From NCBI GenBank assembly GCA_934234035.1, contig CAKQHH010000004.1:35086-99085 (forward strand): 64,000 nt of DNA. Direction: 5' to 3'. Below are positions 60,673 to 64,000 of this stretch, in pieces. The notes beneath the pieces are model-generated. The model saw nothing but the letters and a program-made list of their open reading frames with translations, searched no databases and was not told where the DNA came from. Both the position numbers and the translations under genes were made by a program. The first letter of the stretch is position 1. The number at the start of each line of letters is the position of its first letter. This stretch comes from an uncultured Clostridia bacterium (GTDB taxonomy: Bacteria; Bacillota; Clostridia; Peptostreptococcales; Anaerovoracaceae).

Positions 60673-60695
60673 CTCCAGCTTCACACATGTGCACA

Positions 60696-60732
60696 GAAAA
60701 ACTCCCGATCCGAGCGGACCGGGAGTTTTTCT
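60696..60732. terminator. Bidirectional terminator
   Basis: AAAAACTCCCG (60697-60707) pairs with CGGGAGTTTTT (60720-60730). It ends the surface protein gene and the converging lipoprotein genes. Confidence 0.9.
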
Positions 60733-60768
60733 TATTATTCATCATTTATTCTCCCAATTATTCATCAC

Positions 60769-61137
60769 TTAATCTCCCATCAGCTTGCCCGTCGGGCTCA
60801 TGCTGGAAGGGGTATACTTGCCGTTTTCATCCGCCTTGAACAGCACGTGCAGGCGGGAATTTTCATCCGGGCCCGGGAAGTCCACCACCAGGTATCCTTC
60901 TCCCCAGCTTTCGGTGGATTCCTCGTCCTCCACATACTTCACCCCCAGGAACTGTTCCATTTCCTCCGGCGTCAGTTCGTACCACTTGGTCTCCCGCAGC
61001 TTGTCGTACTGCTCCTTGGTCACGGTGGCGTTTGGATCGATGCCATCGTCTTTTTTCTTATCGTCTCCACCCCCGCAGGCGGCCACGGAGAAGCACATCA
61101 TCAACGACATCACCACCGTCATTATCTTCTTTTTCAT
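60769..61137 (-). CDS. Small lipoprotein of unknown function
   Basis: The 122-residue precursor has a lipoprotein signal peptide with lipobox FSVAACGGGDD (Cys about residue 21). The mature part is short and acidic, with KEQYDKLRETKWYELTPEEMEQFLGVKY and GYLVVDFPGPDENSRLHVLF. I do not recognise a family. It follows the larger lipoprotein gene by 11 bp and is probably co-transcribed. Confidence 0.75.
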   Translation of the reverse strand: MKKKIMTVVMSLMMCFSVAACGGGDDKKKDDGIDPNATVTKEQYDKLRETKWYELTPEEMEQFLGVKYVEDEESTESWGEGYLVVDFPGPDENSRLHVLFKADENGKYTPSSMSPTGKLMGD

Positions 61138-61148
61138 ATCCGTACCTC

Positions 61149-62555
61149 TTATTTCTTCTTTACACAGGAATAGCCGATACTCTTTTCATCATCGGATCCG
61201 AACTGTCGCGGTCCCATGAAATTCTCCCCGGAGGACTTTGTAATCCAAATTTCGCCGTTGCTGTATATTGCATAGAATTCAAAACCGGCGCTGTTCTTCT
61301 CCGCAAACTTGTCCCATTCGCTGAACTTCGCGAAAACGAATCCTCCCGGCGCCCCCACCAGGTTCTTCGGCGTCACGTAGAAATCGTACAGGAACGCGTC
61401 CTTCTCCGCCTTCTCCTGTCGGCCCGAGTACATATCGATTCGGCAGATGTACTTCATGTCCTCTCCGCTGCCCGGAGTGTAGAAGTAGAGAAAATCATCG
61501 CACAGCATCGGTCCGTAGGATTTCACATCCGAAATCTTCTTGTCCTTGCCGTTCTTCAGATTGTACACGTGAAGCGTTTCGCCGTCTTCATCGTCCTGGT
61601 AGATGAGGAATTTCGAGCTCACCCGGTACGGGAAGAAGGTCTTCTTTTCCAGGATGGTTTTCTTGTTTTTGCCGTCGAAATCGATTCGGCAGTAGTGGTT
61701 TTTCTCGTCGGTAAAGAAAATCCCGTCTTTCGTCACCTGCAGATAATCGCAAGTCCCGGTGTACAGCGTCTCCACCTTGGTTTTTCCGACTTCTGCTTTT
61801 ATAATCTTCTTCCGGTCCAAAATGCCGTAGACGGCGCCATCGTATACGGTCAAGCAGCCCGCCTTGGCATCTTTCGCCAGAACCTTTCTGTTCTCCACCT
61901 TGCTGCCGTTAATCTTGCCGACAGTGAAAGCGCCTTTGCCCCACTTCTTGCCGCCGTAATCGCCGTACAGCAGGCCGTCCGCTGCCACAAACCGGCCTTC
62001 CGAAACGAAATTACTCATGGCATAGACTTCCTCGTCACTCAAAGTGACGTCCCAGCCGTCCATAATCCGGGATTTCTTTCCCAGGTATTTCATGATGAAT
62101 TCCATTTCCATGGTCATGTCCTTGCCGTCGGACTGATAGGTGTCCTCGGAGCGGATGATCAGTTTTTCCCCATCCAGCTTCGCGGTCATGCTTTCGCCCT
62201 CTTTTTCTTGAGCACCGGAGAGGGAAATCTTGTAGGTTTTGTCCTTCTTCTTGGTCCAGGCCGCGCCGTTCTCATCGTCCATCATGGCGATGTACGCCGC
62301 ACCGTCACTGTATGCGCTGAACTTCAACACTTTGGAGAAGTCTTCCCCGAAAATGGTTTTGACGGAATCCTTCTTCATTTTCTTTCCATTGTCGGTCACT
62401 TCGATGTCCTCGCATTCCCAGCTGCCGATAATGGTAATTTCCTTTGCTTTTTCTTTATCGGAAGTCTTTCCGTTGTCCTTTCCGCCTCCGCCGCATCCTG
62501 CAAATGTGAAACACATTCCGAGTACGAGAGCGGCTGCCAGTATCTTCCTTTTCAT
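61149..62555 (-). CDS. Lipoprotein with beta-propeller-like repeats
   Basis: The ATG at 62555 follows AAGGTGG and gives 468 residues. The lipobox is FTFAGCGGGG (Cys about residue 20). Residues 40-170 look like a ligand- or sensor-type domain. From about 190 on, repeats such as GAVYGILDRKKIIKAEV, DGIFFTDEKNHYCRIDFDGKNKKTIL and SKFLIYQDDEDGETLHVYNLKNGKDKKI resemble the DUF5050-type beta-propeller found in clostridial surface lipoproteins. Function unknown. Confidence 0.78.
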   Translation of the reverse strand: MKRKILAAALVLGMCFTFAGCGGGGKDNGKTSDKEKAKEITIIGSWECEDIEVTDNGKKMKKDSVKTIFGEDFSKVLKFSAYSDGAAYIAMMDDENGAAWTKKKDKTYKISLSGAQEKEGESMTAKLDGEKLIIRSEDTYQSDGKDMTMEMEFIMKYLGKKSRIMDGWDVTLSDEEVYAMSNFVSEGRFVAADGLLYGDYGGKKWGKGAFTVGKINGSKVENRKVLAKDAKAGCLTVYDGAVYGILDRKKIIKAEVGKTKVETLYTGTCDYLQVTKDGIFFTDEKNHYCRIDFDGKNKKTILEKKTFFPYRVSSKFLIYQDDEDGETLHVYNLKNGKDKKISDVKSYGPMLCDDFLYFYTPGSGEDMKYICRIDMYSGRQEKAEKDAFLYDFYVTPKNLVGAPGGFVFAKFSEWDKFAEKNSAGFEFYAIYSNGEIWITKSSGENFMGPRQFGSDDEKSIGYSCVKKK

Positions 62556-62645
62556 CGTCGCCACCTTCTTTTCTGTTCGGTCATCTCTCGTGCTTTAACG
62601 GAACTGCTGCATTGTCCCCGTATTTATTCTGCCGGAGGACAATGG

Positions 62646-62690
62646 GGTTAGAAAAAGCCATAAACCGCCATCCGGCGATCTATGGCTGCG
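62646..62690 (-). terminator. Terminator of the upstream lipoprotein gene
   Basis: On the minus strand AGCCATA and TATGGCT pair around a GC-rich inner part (CGCCGGATGGCG), followed by TTTTTCTAA. It lies just beyond the stop codon at 62694. Confidence 0.8.
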
Positions 62691-62693
62691 GAC

Positions 62694-63173
62694 TTACTTG
62701 GTGATATCGATTTCCATGGAGTCGGTTTCGTCCCCTGCGAGATTCGCGAATTCTGCTTTTACCGGACTCTTGAGGCTGCGCAGCTTGCCGGTGGTCTTCA
62801 CCTCTAAGGATTTCCCCGGTTCCACATCGGTTCCCTTCGCGTCGTCTACGGCATCGTAGGTATCCTTCACGAACACCGTGCTGTTCTCCAGCTTTTCCCC
62901 ATCCTGGGTCAGTGCATAGTCAAACGCCCATGTAAAGGATTTCGCTTCCTCTCCGTTGTTGGTGTACTCCCAGGTCACCACAATGGCGTCGTCTTCATCG
63001 CTGTCCTTTACAATCTCATAGCCTTTGAATTCCGCCTTGTAATCCCCAATCTGCATCACGTTGGGATCGGATTTCTCACTTTTCGTACTTTCGGAATCAC
63101 CGCCGCCTCCGCCGCATCCTGTGAAAGAAAACATCAGCAGCAACGAAAGCATCAGCATTACTATCTTTTTCAT
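62694..63173 (-). CDS. DUF5067/DUF4352-type lipoprotein
   Basis: The ATG at 63173 follows GAAGGTGAG and gives 159 residues. The lipobox is FSFTGCGGGGG. The mature domain (about 40-159) has GDYKAEFKGYEIVKDSDEDDAIVVTWEYTNNGEEAKSF and VEPGKSLEV, the immunoglobulin-like pattern of DUF5067 and DUF4352 proteins, which are secreted and of unknown function. It has its own terminator and leads the group of three lipoprotein genes. Confidence 0.82.
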   Translation of the reverse strand: MKKIVMLMLSLLLMFSFTGCGGGGGDSESTKSEKSDPNVMQIGDYKAEFKGYEIVKDSDEDDAIVVTWEYTNNGEEAKSFTWAFDYALTQDGEKLENSTVFVKDTYDAVDDAKGTDVEPGKSLEVKTTGKLRSLKSPVKAEFANLAGDETDSMEIDITK

Positions 63174-63298
63174 GTCGCTCACCTTCTCTCGAAATGATTC
63201 TTTCGAATCTCGGGTGCGATAACGGTTTTGTGTAAAACATACGAAGTACTTCTTGCTTGTGAGAGTATTTTACCAAGTTCACGCCGGCGGAACATCAC

Positions 63299-63397
63299 CC
63301 GAAAGGGTATTTTTCGGGGTCTTCCCTTTTTCGTGGCCTCGAGTGCCGTATTAAAAAGACGAGCCTCCGGGGGGCTGGGGCGGCAGCGGCCCGGAGG
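63299..63397. repeat. Hairpins in front of array D
   Basis: CCCGAAA pairs with TTTCGGG near 63299-63319, and CCTCCGG (63364-63370) with CCGGAGG (63391-63397). Both are short stems in the non-coding leader between the lipoprotein gene and array D. Confidence 0.4.
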
Positions 63398-63409
63398 ATG
63401 TCAGGGGGG

Positions 63410-64000
63410 CGTGGTGCTTCACCGCCCGCAAACCCTTATTCCTTCGTCGTCGAGCACCACGTCCTCCGAGCTAAACAGGGTTTCAGCGGCCCGGGCGTGG
63501 TGCTTCACTCCCCACAAACCCTTATTTCTTCGTCGCCGGGCACCACGTCCCCCGATCTAATTGAGTCTTCAGCGGGCCGGGCGTGGTGCTTCACCGCCCG
63601 CTAGCCCTTGTTCCTTCGTCGCTGGGCACCACGTCCCCCGAGCCAAACAGGCTTTCAGCGGCCGGGGCGTGGTGCTTCATCGCCCGCTAGCCCTTATTCC
63701 TTCGTCGCCGAGCACCACGTCCCCCGAGCTAGATGGGCCTTCAGCGACCCGGGCGTGGTGCTTCATCGCCCGCTAGCCCTTATTCCTTCGTCGCCGGGCA
63801 CCACGTCCCCCGAGCTAGATGGGCCTTCGGCGACCTGGACGTGGTGCTTCACCGCCCGCAAACCCTTATTTCTTCGTCGCCGGGCACCACGCCCCCGAGC
63901 TAATTGAGTCTTCAGCGGCCGGAGCGTGGTGCTTCACCGCCCGCTAGCCCTTGTTCCTTCGTCGCTGGGCACCACGTCCCCCGAGCCAAACAGGCTTTCA
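63410..64000 (+). repeat. Tandem hairpin array D: seven units of 86 bp, continuing past the window
   Basis: CGTGGTGCT arms start at 63410, 63496, 63582, 63668, 63754, 63840 and 63925, 86 bp apart except for one 85 bp step. Each pairs with G/A-GCACCACG about 42 bp later. The loop contains CCCGCTAGCCCTTATTCC and TTCGTCG, as in array A. Linkers vary more than stems and loops. The array covers the last 590 bp of the window and is not closed. Confidence 0.93.

Overview
The window looks like a chromosomal segment of an anaerobic Clostridia-type Firmicute of moderate GC. The signs are strong Shine-Dalgarno sites, long co-directional minus-strand operons, a single-chain clostridial-type PurL, a butyrate kinase, FtsEX with an M23 hydrolase, a LytTR/GHKL two-component pair and GGGG-type lipoproteins. 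The species cannot be named from sequence alone; a relative of the Eubacteriales 'family XIII' group is a guess.

Layout. 1-6.2 kb is a visibly AT-richer accessory block: the 5' part of an MFS transporter gene, an intergenic region full of inverted repeats, a DUF2500 protein, a RelBE-like toxin-antitoxin pair bracketed by inverted repeats, and a LytTR/GHKL two-component system. It ends at the 3' end of ssrA (tmRNA). 6.3-26.3 kb is housekeeping: ssrA, smpB, signal peptidase I, a pseudouridine synthase, pncB, then a long minus-strand run (ftsE, ftsX, M23 peptidase, recJ, S41 protease, phosphopantetheinyl transferase, recX, phosphoesterase, pdp, lipid kinase, D-Ala-D-Ala carboxypeptidase), an AI-2E family protein, cdd, tuf with an upstream tRNA-Thr, and butyrate kinase. 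26.4-33.6 kb is the purE-M-N-D-L operon. 33.6-44 kb holds a LysR regulator, an OFA-type transporter, a B3/4-domain protein, a SurE-isochorismatase fusion, birA, a MocR-type regulator divergent from an ECF transporter S component, and apbE facing a NusG-domain-II/Gx pair that resembles part of flavin-based extracellular electron transfer loci. 44-51.2 kb is a second accessory block: an ECF sigma factor with an ABC transporter, and a complete lactococcin-972-type bacteriocin locus. 52.6-57.2 kb is the FMN-riboswitch-controlled ribD-E-BA-H operon with a HAD phosphatase as last gene. 57.2-63.2 kb encodes secreted or surface proteins: an endonuclease, a leucine-rich-repeat protein and three lipoproteins.

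The most unusual signal is non-coding. Four tandem arrays (about 41.44-41.87, 51.29-51.57, 52.06-52.47 and 63.41-64.00 kb) all have an 86-87 bp period. Each unit carries a 7-12 bp inverted repeat around a 34-36 nt loop. The loop keeps a recognisable core (CCGC-N4-CCTTATTC-like), while the stem sequence differs between arrays but stays self-complementary. All four arrays point the same way on the plus strand. Between the second and third arrays lie four further long perfect hairpins. This looks like a structure-conserved repeat family that I do not recognise.
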